A stretch of 64,000 nt of DNA. It comes from Paracoccus methylovorus (GTDB lineage: Bacteria > Pseudomonadota > Alphaproteobacteria > Rhodobacterales > Rhodobacteraceae). Made by a program: the position numbers and the translations under genes. Under the pieces are notes generated by a model. The model was given only the letters and a program-made list of their open reading frames with translations, did no database searches and was not told where the DNA came from. The first letter of the stretch is position 1; each line of letters opens with the position of its first letter. Shown piece after piece: positions 1 through 8,230 of this stretch. The DNA is taken from contig NZ_CP070368.1 in NCBI RefSeq assembly GCF_016919705.1, positions 1,054,001 through 1,118,000 on the forward strand. Reading direction: 5' to 3'.

Positions 1-638
1 TTTTGCGCCAGTTCCTGCTCGCGCCGGGCCTTGGCGCGGGCAATACGCTCGGCCATCTGCTTTTCGCGATGGCGGTGATAGGCGCGGATCAGCGGCACGG
101 TCATGTAATGCGCCGCGATCGCGACGGCCAACCCGGGCAGGATACCCCCCACCAGATAGGGCAGGAAGATCTGCTCGTTGAATTGCAGCAACTGGTCCCA
201 ATGCGCTGTGCGTTCGGCACTTAGCGGGGCCAGCAGGTTGTTCCACAACTCACTGCCCGCACGGGCGAATTCGTCAAAGATCAGGTGCGGGGTGAACTTG
301 CCTTCGGTCCCCAGCATCCAGCGACCCAGCCCGACCGAGGTCAGCGCGATAAAGGGCGTGGTCAGCGGATTGCCGATGAACGTGCCCAGCAGTGCCGCCA
401 GGATATTGCCGCGAATGATCCAGGCCAGAGCCGCGGCACCCATGAAGTGAAAGCCGAAAAGGGGCGTGAAGGAAATGAAGATGCCGCAAGCCCAGCCGCG
501 CGCCACCCGATGCGGCTGATCCGGCAAGCGGCGCAGCCGATGCAGCACATATTTCGACGCGCGCTTCCACCCAGAGCGTGGATAAAACATTTCGGTCCAC
601 ATCTGAGCATAGCTCAGCGGCTTGCGTCTTTTGAACAT
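1..638 (-). CDS. DUF2062 domain membrane protein (3' part outside window)
   Basis: The reading frame starts at the ATG at 638 and stays open to the window edge, so the C-terminus is missing. The visible 212 residues begin MFKRRKPLSYAQMW. A basic stretch is followed by a hydrophobic block at about residues 48-112 (two or three helices, with an IGNPLTTPFIA segment). The visible end is a charged, Arg/Glu-rich helix. This order (short basic N-terminus, then glycine-rich membrane helices containing a GNP motif) fits the DUF2062 family, whose function is not established. The gene follows rsh closely on the same strand and is probably co-transcribed with rpoZ-rsh. The family call comes from recognised sequence character, not from a search. 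Confidence 0.7.
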   Translation of the reverse strand, partial: MFKRRKPLSYAQMWTEMFYPRSGWKRASKYVLHRLRRLPDQPHRVARGWACGIFISFTPLFGFHFMGAAALAWIIRGNILAALLGTFIGNPLTTPFIALTSVGLGRWMLGTEGKFTPHLIFDEFARAGSELWNNLLAPLSAERTAHWDQLLQFNEQIFLPYLVGGILPGLAVAIAAHYMTVPLIRAYHRHREKQMAERIARAKARREQELAQ

Positions 639-650
639 GCCGGTCCCGCC

Positions 651-2768
651 TCAGCTAAGGTGGGCGGAAGGATCGCGGATGCGCGAAACCTGCGCCACGT
701 CGCTTTCGGTTTCCAGTGCCGTCAGCAGCGCGTGCAGATGTTCGCGGTCGCGCAATTCGACCTCGACCCGCAGGCGATAGAAATCCGGCTTGCGATCAAG
801 AAATTCCAGATCCGAAATATTCGCGCCCTGCGCGCCGATCAGCGTGCAGATCCGGCCCAGCACGCCCGCGTCATGGCGAATGGTCAGCGACAGCATGGTC
901 GAATACGCCGCCGGGTGTTGACCCTCGCGCCAGTGCAGATCGACCCAGCGTCCCGGGCTTTCCTCGAACTCGGCCAAGACCGGGCAGTCGATGGCATGGA
1001 TCACCACGCCCTTGCCGCGATAGGTGATGCCGATGATACGCTCGCCAGGCAGCGGATTGCAGCAAGGCGCGCGGGTGAATTCCTGATCGGCTTCCAGCCC
1101 CGCCACCGCGCGCTTGGCGTCGATCTCGCTGCGCTTTTCGGCCAGTTCGGGATAAAGCGTGGTCAGCACGTCATGGGCCGAGATCTCGGCACTGCCGATC
1201 CGCGCCAGCAGCTCATCCGCATCCGGCAGCGCCATGGTCTTGGCCGCGGTGCGCAATGCCTTGTCGCTGACCTTGCGGCCCATGTGTTCAAAGGCCACCC
1301 GGACCAGTTCCGAGCCAAGACGGATAAAGCGCGTCCGATCCTCTTGCCGCAGCGAACGCCTGATCGCCGCCTTGGCGCGGCCGGTGACGACGATATCCAG
1401 CCAGGTGGCCTGCGGGCGCTGGCCGGAAGCGGCGATGATATCGACCGACTGTCCGTTCTTGAGCCGCGTCCACAGCGGCACGCGGATGCCGTCCACTTTG
1501 GCCCCGACGCAGGAGCTGCCCAGCCGGGTATGGATGGCATAGGCGAAATCCAGCGGTGTCGCGCCTTTCGGCAGCGGGATCACGTCGCCCTTGGGCGTAA
1601 AGCAGAATACCTGGTCGGAATACATTTCGAGCTTCACATGCTCGAGGAATTCGTCGTGATCCTCTTCGCCGAAACGCTCGGTCAGGCTGGCGATCCATTC
1701 GCCCGGATCGACGGCAAAGGGGTTTGCCGTGCGCACCCCGTCGCGATAGGCCCAATGCGCGGCCACGCCGGCTTCCGCAACCTCGTGCATCTGACGGGTG
1801 CGGATCTGAACCTCGACCCGCTTGCCGTCCCGGCCCGAGACGGTGGTGTGGATCGAGCGATAGCCGTTCGCCTTGGGCTGGCTGATGTAATCCTTGAACC
1901 GGCCCGGCACCGCGCGCCAGCGGTGATGGATCACGCCCAGCGTGCGATAACAGTCCGGCTCGGTCCGGGTAATGATGCGAAAACCGTAAATGTCCGACAG
2001 CCGCGAGAAGGAAAGCTGCTTTTCCTGCATCTTGCGCCAGATGCTGAAGGGACGCTTGGCGCGGCCATAGACATCGGCCTCGATCCCCTCGCGTTCAAGT
2101 TCGGACCGGATATCGGCGGTGATCTTTGGGATGACGTCGCCGGATTCGCGTTGCAGGCTGACAAAGCGGCGGATGATGGAATTGCGCGCCTCGGGGTTGA
2201 GAACCTTGAAGGCAAGGTCTTCCAACTCTTCGCGCATCCATTGCATGCCCATGCGGCCGGCCAGCGGCGCATAGATGTCCATGGTCTCGCGCGCCTTTTG
2301 CGATTGCTTGTCGGTGCGCATCGACTTGATGGTCCGCATATTGTGCAGACGGTCGGCCAATTTCACCAAAATCACGCGAAGATCGCGCGACATCGCCATG
2401 AAAAGTTTGCGAAAATTCTCGGCCTGCTTGGAATGCGCGCCCGAAAGCTGCAGGTTGGTCAGCTTGGTGACCCCGTCGACCAATTCGGCGATTTCGCGCC
2501 CGAATATCTGCGCAACCTCGGCCCAGGTCGAGCGTGTGTCCTCGATCGTGTCATGCAAAAGCGCGGTGACGATGGTGGCATCGTCCAACCGCATTTCGGT
2601 CAGGATGGCAGCGACGGCCACAGGATGGGTGAAATAAGGCTCGCCCGAGTGGCGGAACTGCCCCTCATGCATGCGACGCCCGTATTCATAGGCATCGCGG
2701 ATCAGATCGGCGTTTGTGCGCGGATTGTAATTGCGGATAAGCGCGATGAGGTCTTCGACGTCGATCAT
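651..2768 (-). CDS. rsh: Bifunctional (p)ppGpp synthetase/hydrolase Rsh (RelA/SpoT homologue)
   Basis: The 705-residue product has the full long-RSH domain order. An HD hydrolase domain carries HDTIED at residues 72-77. The synthetase domain (about 235-350) has the DIYGFRI and KANGYRSIHTTV blocks, followed by the HEVAEAGVAAHW segment. A TGS domain spans about 385-445 (begins VFCFTPKGDVIPLP) and an ACT-type domain lies at about 625-700. It makes and degrades (p)ppGpp in the cytoplasm, coupling starvation to transcription. Alphaproteobacteria typically carry one such bifunctional enzyme instead of separate RelA and SpoT, and both catalytic motif sets are present here. It lies 21 bp downstream of rpoZ on the same strand, the usual arrangement. 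Confidence 0.95.
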   Translation of the reverse strand: MIDVEDLIALIRNYNPRTNADLIRDAYEYGRRMHEGQFRHSGEPYFTHPVAVAAILTEMRLDDATIVTALLHDTIEDTRSTWAEVAQIFGREIAELVDGVTKLTNLQLSGAHSKQAENFRKLFMAMSRDLRVILVKLADRLHNMRTIKSMRTDKQSQKARETMDIYAPLAGRMGMQWMREELEDLAFKVLNPEARNSIIRRFVSLQRESGDVIPKITADIRSELEREGIEADVYGRAKRPFSIWRKMQEKQLSFSRLSDIYGFRIITRTEPDCYRTLGVIHHRWRAVPGRFKDYISQPKANGYRSIHTTVSGRDGKRVEVQIRTRQMHEVAEAGVAAHWAYRDGVRTANPFAVDPGEWIASLTERFGEEDHDEFLEHVKLEMYSDQVFCFTPKGDVIPLPKGATPLDFAYAIHTRLGSSCVGAKVDGIRVPLWTRLKNGQSVDIIAASGQRPQATWLDIVVTGRAKAAIRRSLRQEDRTRFIRLGSELVRVAFEHMGRKVSDKALRTAAKTMALPDADELLARIGSAEISAHDVLTTLYPELAEKRSEIDAKRAVAGLEADQEFTRAPCCNPLPGERIIGITYRGKGVVIHAIDCPVLAEFEESPGRWVDLHWREGQHPAAYSTMLSLTIRHDAGVLGRICTLIGAQGANISDLEFLDRKPDFYRLRVEVELRDREHLHALLTALETESDVAQVSRIRDPSAHLS

Positions 2769-2789
2769 GATGTGCCGAAGACCTTTGGA

Positions 2790-3146
2790 TCAGTTCCTGC
2801 CCTGGGCTTCCAGCATCATGCGCAGCATGCGCTCTTCCGACTCTTCGTCGGCGGGCTTGGGACGGTCGATCTCGGCGCCAAGCAGCAGGGCCATCGCGTC
2901 TTCTTCGGGCTCATCGACCTCGATCTGGGTCTGATTGGCCTCGATCATGCGTTCGCGCAGCTCGTCCACCGGCTGGGTTTCATCCGCGATCTCGCGCAGC
3001 GAGACAACGGGGTTCTTGTCGTTGTCACGATCGATGGTCAGCGGGCTGCCAGCCGCGATTTCACGCGCGCGATGGGACGCCAGCATCACCAGGTCAAAAC
3101 GGTTTGGAACCTTATCGACGCAATCTTCGACTGTAACGCGGGCCAT
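2790..3146 (-). CDS. rpoZ: DNA-directed RNA polymerase subunit omega
   Basis: The 118-residue protein starts [30 protein letters not shown], the typical omega N-terminus with the conserved FDLV and AHRA-like segment. The acidic C-terminal tail (about residues 72-118) is longer than in enterobacteria but usual for Rhodobacterales. Omega helps assemble and stabilise RNA polymerase and forms part of one ppGpp-binding site in many proteobacteria. Its position directly upstream of rsh is conserved and functionally sensible. It is probably the first gene of an rpoZ-rsh-DUF2062 transcript; folK lies 70 bp further upstream on the same strand. Confidence 0.95.
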   Translation of the reverse strand: MARVTVEDCVDKVPNRFDLVMLASHRAREIAAGSPLTIDRDNDKNPVVSLREIADETQPVDELRERMIEANQTQIEVDEPEEDAMALLLGAEIDRPKPADEESEERMLRMMLEAQGRN

Positions 3147-3216
3147 CGGTCACCTTATCAGCTGGAATCGGGGTGCAGGGGCAAAGCCGGATATTTGGGG
3201 GCTTGTCGTGGAAATG

Positions 3217-3810
3217 TCAAGCACCCGCAGGCCTCATTCCTGCCAAAGCTTCGGGTGGCAAAGCAGCAAGCATCTGCGCCACGCTTAGCCCCAATGACGG
3301 ATGCACCCAGCCCGGCGCGATCTCGGCCAAGGGCGCCAGGACGAATCCGCGATCCTGCATGCGGGGATGGGGCAGGATCAGCCGCTCGGGGGCCAGCAGC
3401 GCCTGTTTTGTGGGCGGCAGGTCGCGCCAGTGCTGCTGCATCGCGGCATCGGGCAGCACCAGATCGCCGTGGGCCAGCAGATCCAGATCCAGCCCGCGCG
3501 CCTGCCACCGCGCGCCGTCGCGCTTGCGGCCCAGTTCAGCCTCGATCGCGTGCAGCTCGCGCAAAAGTTGTTCCGGCGGATAGGCGCAGCGAAAAGTGGC
3601 CGCGGCATTCACATATTCGGGACCCGAACCGGGGGGAAAAGCCGGCGTAATCCAGAGACGGCTTACGGCAAGCGGCACAACCTGAGGTAATTCCAAGATT
3701 TTACCCAAGGCAAACCGCAGACTGTCCGCCGGCAAACCTGCCGAACTAGTCAGGTTTGCACCCAGCGCAACGAGGACTAAGTTCGCATTCTGATTTAGGT
3801 TTCGAGACAT
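3217..3810 (-). CDS. folK: 2-amino-4-hydroxy-6-hydroxymethyldihydropteridine pyrophosphokinase
   Basis: The 197-residue protein matches HPPK: a LVALGANL strand near residue 13, the central RGLDLDLLAHGD motif (Asp residues bind the two Mg2+ ions), and the PHPRMQDRGFVLAPL motif. HPPK transfers pyrophosphate from ATP to the pterin in folate synthesis. The segment before VALGANL is a short Asn-rich leader beginning MSRNLNQN. Its ATG lies only 12 bp from the GTG of the divergent NYN gene, so the two promoters must overlap or sit inside the opposing reading frames. Confidence 0.92.
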   Translation of the reverse strand: MSRNLNQNANLVLVALGANLTSSAGLPADSLRFALGKILELPQVVPLAVSRLWITPAFPPGSGPEYVNAAATFRCAYPPEQLLRELHAIEAELGRKRDGARWQARGLDLDLLAHGDLVLPDAAMQQHWRDLPPTKQALLAPERLILPHPRMQDRGFVLAPLAEIAPGWVHPSLGLSVAQMLAALPPEALAGMRPAGA

Positions 3811-3822
3811 CTCGGGGGAAAC

Positions 3823-4374
3823 GTGTTTTACAAGGACGACCGGCTGGCGTTGTTCATTGACGGGTCGAATCTATATGCCGCGGCAAAGTCGTTGGGATTT
3901 GATATCGACTACAAATTGCTACGACAGGAATTCGAACGGCGCGGAAAACTGGTCCGCGCCTATTATTATACGGCACTGCTGGAGAACGAGGAATATTCAC
4001 CAATTCGCCCTTTGGTTGATTGGCTGCATTACAATGGCTATTCCATGGTAACGAAACCTGCGCGCGAATATACCGATGCGCTGGGTCGCCGCAAGGTCAA
4101 GGGCAACATGGATGTCGAGTTGGTGGTCAATGCCATGGAGCTGGCGCCACGACTGGACCACGCGGTCCTGTTTTCGGGCGACGGCGACTTCCGACCGTTG
4201 GTCGAGGCGCTTCAGCGCCTGGGCGTGCGTGTCTCGGTGGTGTCGACCATGCGCAGTCAACCACCGATGATCGCCGACGAATTGCGTCGTCAGGCCGACA
4301 ATTTCATTGAACTCGACGCGTTGCGCGACATTATCGGACGCCCGCCACGCGAACCCGCACCGCAGGAAAGCTGA
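3823..4374 (+). CDS. NYN domain protein, LabA/DUF88-like (probable RNase)
   Basis: The 183-residue protein starts at a GTG (3823). It has the NYN/PIN-like acidic set: Asp13 in FIDGSNLY, Asp97 in KGNMDVEL, and Asp120 and Asp122 in FSGDGDFRPLVEAL. NYN proteins share the PIN nuclease fold and are thought to process RNA with one metal ion; this subfamily resembles LabA/DUF88. All metal-ligand positions look intact, so an active nuclease is likely, but the substrate is unknown. It is read away from folK and converges on the OmpA-like gene, with an inverted repeat in the gap. The domain call is firm; the function is inferred. Confidence 0.85.
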   Translation: MFYKDDRLALFIDGSNLYAAAKSLGFDIDYKLLRQEFERRGKLVRAYYYTALLENEEYSPIRPLVDWLHYNGYSMVTKPAREYTDALGRRKVKGNMDVELVVNAMELAPRLDHAVLFSGDGDFRPLVEALQRLGVRVSVVSTMRSQPPMIADELRRQADNFIELDALRDIIGRPPREPAPQES

Positions 4375-4436
4375 TCCCGCAGCGCGCCGCCCGGCCTGTG
4401 ACCGGGGCCAGAGGGCGGTTCATACTTGCTGCGGGA
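4375..4436. terminator. Nested inverted repeat between convergent genes
   Basis: A 9-bp perfect inverted repeat, TCCCGCAGC (4375-4383) and GCTGCGGGA (4428-4436), encloses a second pair, CCGCCC and GGGCGG. The whole block folds into one long stem-loop. It sits directly after the NYN stop codon and before the convergent OmpA-like stop codon. No clear T-run follows on either side, so it may be a factor-assisted terminator or an mRNA 3' end stabiliser rather than a classic intrinsic terminator. Confidence 0.45.
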
Positions 4437-4474
4437 ATAATCCATTAGGCGCGACCGATGCGTCGTCATCGTGC

Positions 4475-5866
4475 CTAGCGTTCGGTCAGTTTCAACTCGA
4501 TCCGGCGATTCTGGGCCCGGGCCTCGGGCGTGTCCCCCTGTGCCACCGGACGGGTGTCGGCAAAGCCGGCAGGTGCAAGGCGGGTCGCCGGGAAGCCCAG
4601 CTCATCCACCATGTAGCGCACCACCGCCAGCGCCCGGGCCTGGCTGAGTTCCCAGTTGTCACGATAGCGCCCCAGCCCCGAAAGCGGCAGGTTGTCGGTG
4701 TGCCCGTCGACGCGGATCATCCAGTCGATTTCCGGCGGTATATCGCCGGAAATCTGCTTGAGCATGTCCGCCACCCGGGCGATCTGCGCCTGACCTTCGG
4801 TCGAGAGCGTTGCCTCGCCCGTCGCAAACAGCACTTCGGATGAAAAGACAAAGCGGTCGCCCACGACCTGCACGCCTTCGCGTCCCGCAAGGATCTGCGA
4901 CAGCCGTCCGAAGAATTCAGAACGATAACGCGCCAGATCCTTTGCCTCGGTTTCGGCCTTCACGCGCGCCTCTTCTTCCAGTGCACGGCGCTTGCGTTCC
5001 TCTTCGGTGGCGCGCAGCAGGGCGAGGTTCAGTTGCCGCCCCAGATCCTCGGCCCGCAGATCGGCCTCCTTGCGCTCCTCGCCGGTCGCGTCCAGCACGG
5101 CGCGGAGGCTGCCCAATTGGTCGTTCAACTGCGCCACCTGCTGATTGAGCAACGCGACACGGCGCTGATCCTCGGTCGAAAGCGCCTCTTGCTGGGAAAG
5201 CTGCTGCTGGGCCAAGGCCAGCAGGGCAGCCTGTTTCTGGGCCTCGCTGGCCTGGGCTTCCGCCTGCTCGCCCAGTTCCGATTTCGCAGCCTCGGCGGCG
5301 GCAAGCAGGGTCAGCGTTTCCTCGGCCTGCTTACGCGCCGCTTCCAGTTCCAGCGTGGTGGCGTCAAGCTCGGCATCGGCATTCGCCAGACGTTCGCGCA
5401 GGGCCTCGGCGGCAGCAGCATCTGTCAACCGCGCGGCTTGGGTTTCGTCCAACTCCTGCTGCGTTTCAGTATTACGGCGCCGTAAATCGACGATCAACGC
5501 CTCCAGCGCCTCGCGTCGGGCGGCTGCCAGCCGCGCCGCCTCGGTCTGGGCGTCGATTTCGGCGCGGGCGCTGGCCACCGCCTGTTCCGAACTCAATAGG
5601 CGCGCGCGCTCCGCCACGAGGTCACGGTCAAGCGAAGCGGCCTGCGCCTGCGAGGTGGACAGGGCCTCGGAAAGCTGGGCCACCTGTTGGCCAAGCTGAT
5701 CCAACTCGCTGTCCTGCGTGACGATCTGGTCGCGCAGCACGGATTGCACCAGCAAAAAGATGGTCAGCACGAACATGATGACCATCAGGAGTGCCGTCAT
5801 CGCGTCGACGAATCCCGGCCAGATCGTCGCCGAAAACCGGTTGCCGCCGCCTCGGCTAAGCCCCAT
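4475..5866 (-). CDS. MotB/OmpA-like stator protein with long coiled coil
   Basis: The 463-residue protein has one N-terminal transmembrane helix (about residues 15-45) preceded by WPGFVDAMTALLMVIM. Asp21 there sits where MotB/TolR/ExbD proteins keep their proton-carrying Asp. Residues 50-320 form a long Gln/Ala/Glu coiled coil. The C-terminus (about 335-463) is an OmpA-like peptidoglycan-binding domain with VDGHTDNLP, ELSQARALAV and NRRIELKL. It overlaps the ExbB/MotA-like gene by 11 bp, so the two are probably made together as a proton-driven motor complex linking the inner membrane to the cell wall. The coiled coil is much longer than in flagellar MotB, and no flagellar genes are nearby. 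The physiological role is unknown. Confidence 0.8.
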   Translation of the reverse strand: MGLSRGGGNRFSATIWPGFVDAMTALLMVIMFVLTIFLLVQSVLRDQIVTQDSELDQLGQQVAQLSEALSTSQAQAASLDRDLVAERARLLSSEQAVASARAEIDAQTEAARLAAARREALEALIVDLRRRNTETQQELDETQAARLTDAAAAEALRERLANADAELDATTLELEAARKQAEETLTLLAAAEAAKSELGEQAEAQASEAQKQAALLALAQQQLSQQEALSTEDQRRVALLNQQVAQLNDQLGSLRAVLDATGEERKEADLRAEDLGRQLNLALLRATEEERKRRALEEEARVKAETEAKDLARYRSEFFGRLSQILAGREGVQVVGDRFVFSSEVLFATGEATLSTEGQAQIARVADMLKQISGDIPPEIDWMIRVDGHTDNLPLSGLGRYRDNWELSQARALAVVRYMVDELGFPATRLAPAGFADTRPVAQGDTPEARAQNRRIELKLTER

Positions 5867-7502
5867 CGCCGCGCTCCATATTGCGGATGGCGCGGGTCAG
5901 GGCCGCCAGATCGCTGCGCAACTCGGCAATCAACCCATCGCGGTTGCTGGCCGTTTCTTCGACCAGCCGGCCCAGTTGCACATCGATCGAACGCAGCCGC
6001 ATCCGTGCCTCGGGATCGTCGCCCGCGGTTGGCCGCTGCGCGCCAAGTTCCAGAATACGATCCTGCCCCTCGGCAAGCCGCTCCAGCGCACGAACCAGCC
6101 GCGAGTTGTCCACTGCCGGCACGGGCGCCTCGGCCAGTGTCACCAGCCGGGCCTGCCCATCGGCCAGCCGATCAAGCACCCCGTCCAGCGCGGAAGGATC
6201 GAAGGCGGGTGGAGGCGGCACTTCGGCCAGCGTAGCAAGCCGAGCCTGACCTTCGGCGACCCGCTCGACCGCCGCCAGCAGCGCCGGATCATGCCGCGGT
6301 TCGGCCGCCAGCCGGTCCAGCGCGGCAAGCAGATCTGGGTCGCGTCGCGGCTCGGCCAAGGCCGCAACTGCACGTTCCACACCGGCCAGCGCCTGCGCCG
6401 TCACCTCGCGTTCAGCGGCAAGGGCTGCGCCCAGTTCGTCACGGTCCGAGCCAAGCAGTCCGGCCAACCGCTCCACCCCCTGCGCCAGCGCCAGCGAGCG
6501 TTGGTCGGCGGCAGTGGCCTCTTCGTCGCGCAATTCATCGCGCTGCAGATAGAATTCCTGCATGCCGGCAAGCTGCGCCTCGACGCGCTCGACAAAGCCG
6601 GCCAACGCCGCCTCGCCCAGTCCCTGCCCTTCTGCACCGCCAAGTCCGATGCGGGTGAACCCCGACATCCATTCCTCAAGCTCGCGATAGAAGCGGTTCT
6701 GGCCATGGCTCACGAACAGTTCCAGCAACCCCACCACCAGTGAGCCGGCGAGGCCCAGAAGCGAACTGGAAAAGGCGGTCGCCATGCCGCCAAGCTGCGT
6801 TTCCAGCCCCGACATCAGCTTGTTAAAGACTTCAAGCCCGGTCTCGCCCTCCTTGGGCGACAGCGCGCGGATAGTGTCGACCACCGCAGGCACAGTGGTG
6901 GCGAGGCCATAAAACGTCCCCAGCAGACCCAGAAAGATCAACAGGTTGGCCAGATAGCGGGTGATGTCGCGCGCCTCGTCGATCCGGGTCGCCACGGATT
7001 CCAGCATCGAGCGCGAGGATTCGGTTGAGATCGCCCCGCCCGCCGGCCCACGCTGGCCCAACAACGCGGCCAAAGGCGCCAAGAGGCGCGGCGCATCGTC
7101 GGGGCCGGTCGGTTCAGCCGCGTCGATGCCCCTTTCGGCGGCATTGCGGCGGCGGGCTGCGAAGCGCTCGATCCAACTGACGGATTTGACGAGTTCGGCC
7201 ACCTGCAGAAAGCACCCCAACACGCCCATGACAAAGACGGCGAGGATCAGCCCGTTGAGGTATTCGTTCGAGTGAAAGATCGAAACGATCCGGCCATAGG
7301 CGAACCATGCCCCGGCCACGACCAGCACGAGGACGATCAGCATCAACAGGATCTGCCGTACGGGCTGCGAGAATTGCGGCTGCGAAGGGCCGCCCCCACT
7401 TGGTCCCGCGTCGCGCGTGGCCGCCAGTCGGGCGGCGCGAGAGCGGCGGCCTTCGGGTGTGGCGGGTGGACCCTCGGGCGGTTCAGCGTCAGTCCGGGAC
7501 AA
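5856..7502 (-). CDS. MotA/TolQ/ExbB-like proton channel with long repetitive tail
   Basis: The 548-residue product starts at a TTG (7502) after a weak G-rich ribosome site. Membrane helices lie at about residues 48-75, 82-108, 178-210 and 238-264. The third and fourth contain the LGLLGTFYGLATT and MATAFSSSLLGLAGSL blocks typical of MotA/TolQ/ExbB. Residues 290-548 form a soluble Ala/Leu/Arg-rich tail with repeated units of the type LERLAEGQARLxxLAE. It pairs with the overlapping MotB/OmpA-like gene. The long coiled tail recalls ZorA of Zorya defence systems, but no other Zorya gene is visible, so a conserved envelope function is more likely. Confidence 0.78.
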   Translation of the reverse strand: MSRTDAEPPEGPPATPEGRRSRAARLAATRDAGPSGGGPSQPQFSQPVRQILLMLIVLVLVVAGAWFAYGRIVSIFHSNEYLNGLILAVFVMGVLGCFLQVAELVKSVSWIERFAARRRNAAERGIDAAEPTGPDDAPRLLAPLAALLGQRGPAGGAISTESSRSMLESVATRIDEARDITRYLANLLIFLGLLGTFYGLATTVPAVVDTIRALSPKEGETGLEVFNKLMSGLETQLGGMATAFSSSLLGLAGSLVVGLLELFVSHGQNRFYRELEEWMSGFTRIGLGGAEGQGLGEAALAGFVERVEAQLAGMQEFYLQRDELRDEEATAADQRSLALAQGVERLAGLLGSDRDELGAALAAEREVTAQALAGVERAVAALAEPRRDPDLLAALDRLAAEPRHDPALLAAVERVAEGQARLATLAEVPPPPAFDPSALDGVLDRLADGQARLVTLAEAPVPAVDNSRLVRALERLAEGQDRILELGAQRPTAGDDPEARMRLRSIDVQLGRLVEETASNRDGLIAELRSDLAALTRAIRNMERGDGA

Positions 7503-7586
7503 GTTCGACCCCCATGCTGCTATTCGACCCCGACTGTAGAGGCCGCACCCGCGCCTGCCAAGCGTCCCCTGTGGGGGAAATCGCGT

Positions 7587-8141
7587 CTATTTCCCACCCG
7601 GTTGCAACAAGCCCCGCACCTGTTGCGCCAATTCATCCATTACCCGATCCTCGACCCCCATCTGGGCCAGATGCCGGGTGGTGTTGAACAGGTAATCCGC
7701 GTTGGCCCCGCGCCCGCCTCGTGCCCGTGCGATGATTCGGGCCTGTTCCTGCAGGTTCAGCGGGCCGCTATACTGGTCGTGATCGCGCCGGATGACATAG
7801 GTGATGGCCTCGATGGCCCGGCCGTCCTCCAGCACCAGCGGCAAAACCAGTTCGGCATAGGCGTTGGTGGTCAGTTCGCGCTCGCGCAGGCCAAGCAGCG
7901 TCTCGGGCCAGTCCGGCTCGGCCACGCGCAGCGCAAGGCCGCGACAATGTGCCTCGGGATCGGCGTCAAGCCCCAGCACCAGCCCCGGCGCCTCGATGGT
8001 GCCACGATAGACAACCGAGCGCAGGCAGAAGCTGCGGGCATAACCGTCAAGCCGGGCCAGGACCATCTCTGCCACGGGAAAGCCCGGGTCCCACATCAGC
8101 GAGCCATAGGCAAAGACCCAATGCTCCGGCCGTTCACCCAT
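7587..8141 (-). CDS. chaC: ChaC-type gamma-glutamylcyclotransferase
   Basis: The 184-residue protein begins MGERPEHWVFAYGSLMWDPGF. FAYGSL is the substrate-binding loop of the gamma-glutamylcyclotransferase fold, and the CLRSVVYRGTIEAPGLVLGL segment fits the ChaC branch. ChaC enzymes split glutathione into 5-oxoproline and Cys-Gly in the cytoplasm. Length matches the family (about 180-230). The start is the ATG at 8141. It is divergent from the DUF2125-like gene and downstream of no obvious partner. The substrate is assigned by family, not shown. Confidence 0.85.
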   Translation of the reverse strand: MGERPEHWVFAYGSLMWDPGFPVAEMVLARLDGYARSFCLRSVVYRGTIEAPGLVLGLDADPEAHCRGLALRVAEPDWPETLLGLRERELTTNAYAELVLPLVLEDGRAIEAITYVIRRDHDQYSGPLNLQEQARIIARARGGRGANADYLFNTTRHLAQMGVEDRVMDELAQQVRGLLQPGGK

Positions 8142-8230
8142 TCTTTACTCCGCCGTCCTAGATAATACAGTCGGGAAAAACTTAGGACAGCAGGACCGGC
8201 GTTCCAAGACGCCATGACAACCGCGAGGAT

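Noticed and set aside
285..3650. A 1121-codon open frame on the plus strand
   Set aside because: It is antisense to folK, rpoZ and rsh, whose protein motifs are unmistakable. Long antisense frames are common in GC-rich DNA because of third-position bias.
4475..7502. Complete Zorya defence system
   Set aside because: Only ZorA/ZorB-like architecture is present. The neighbours are folK, NYN, ChaC and DUF2125 genes, none of which matches zorC, zorD or zorE.
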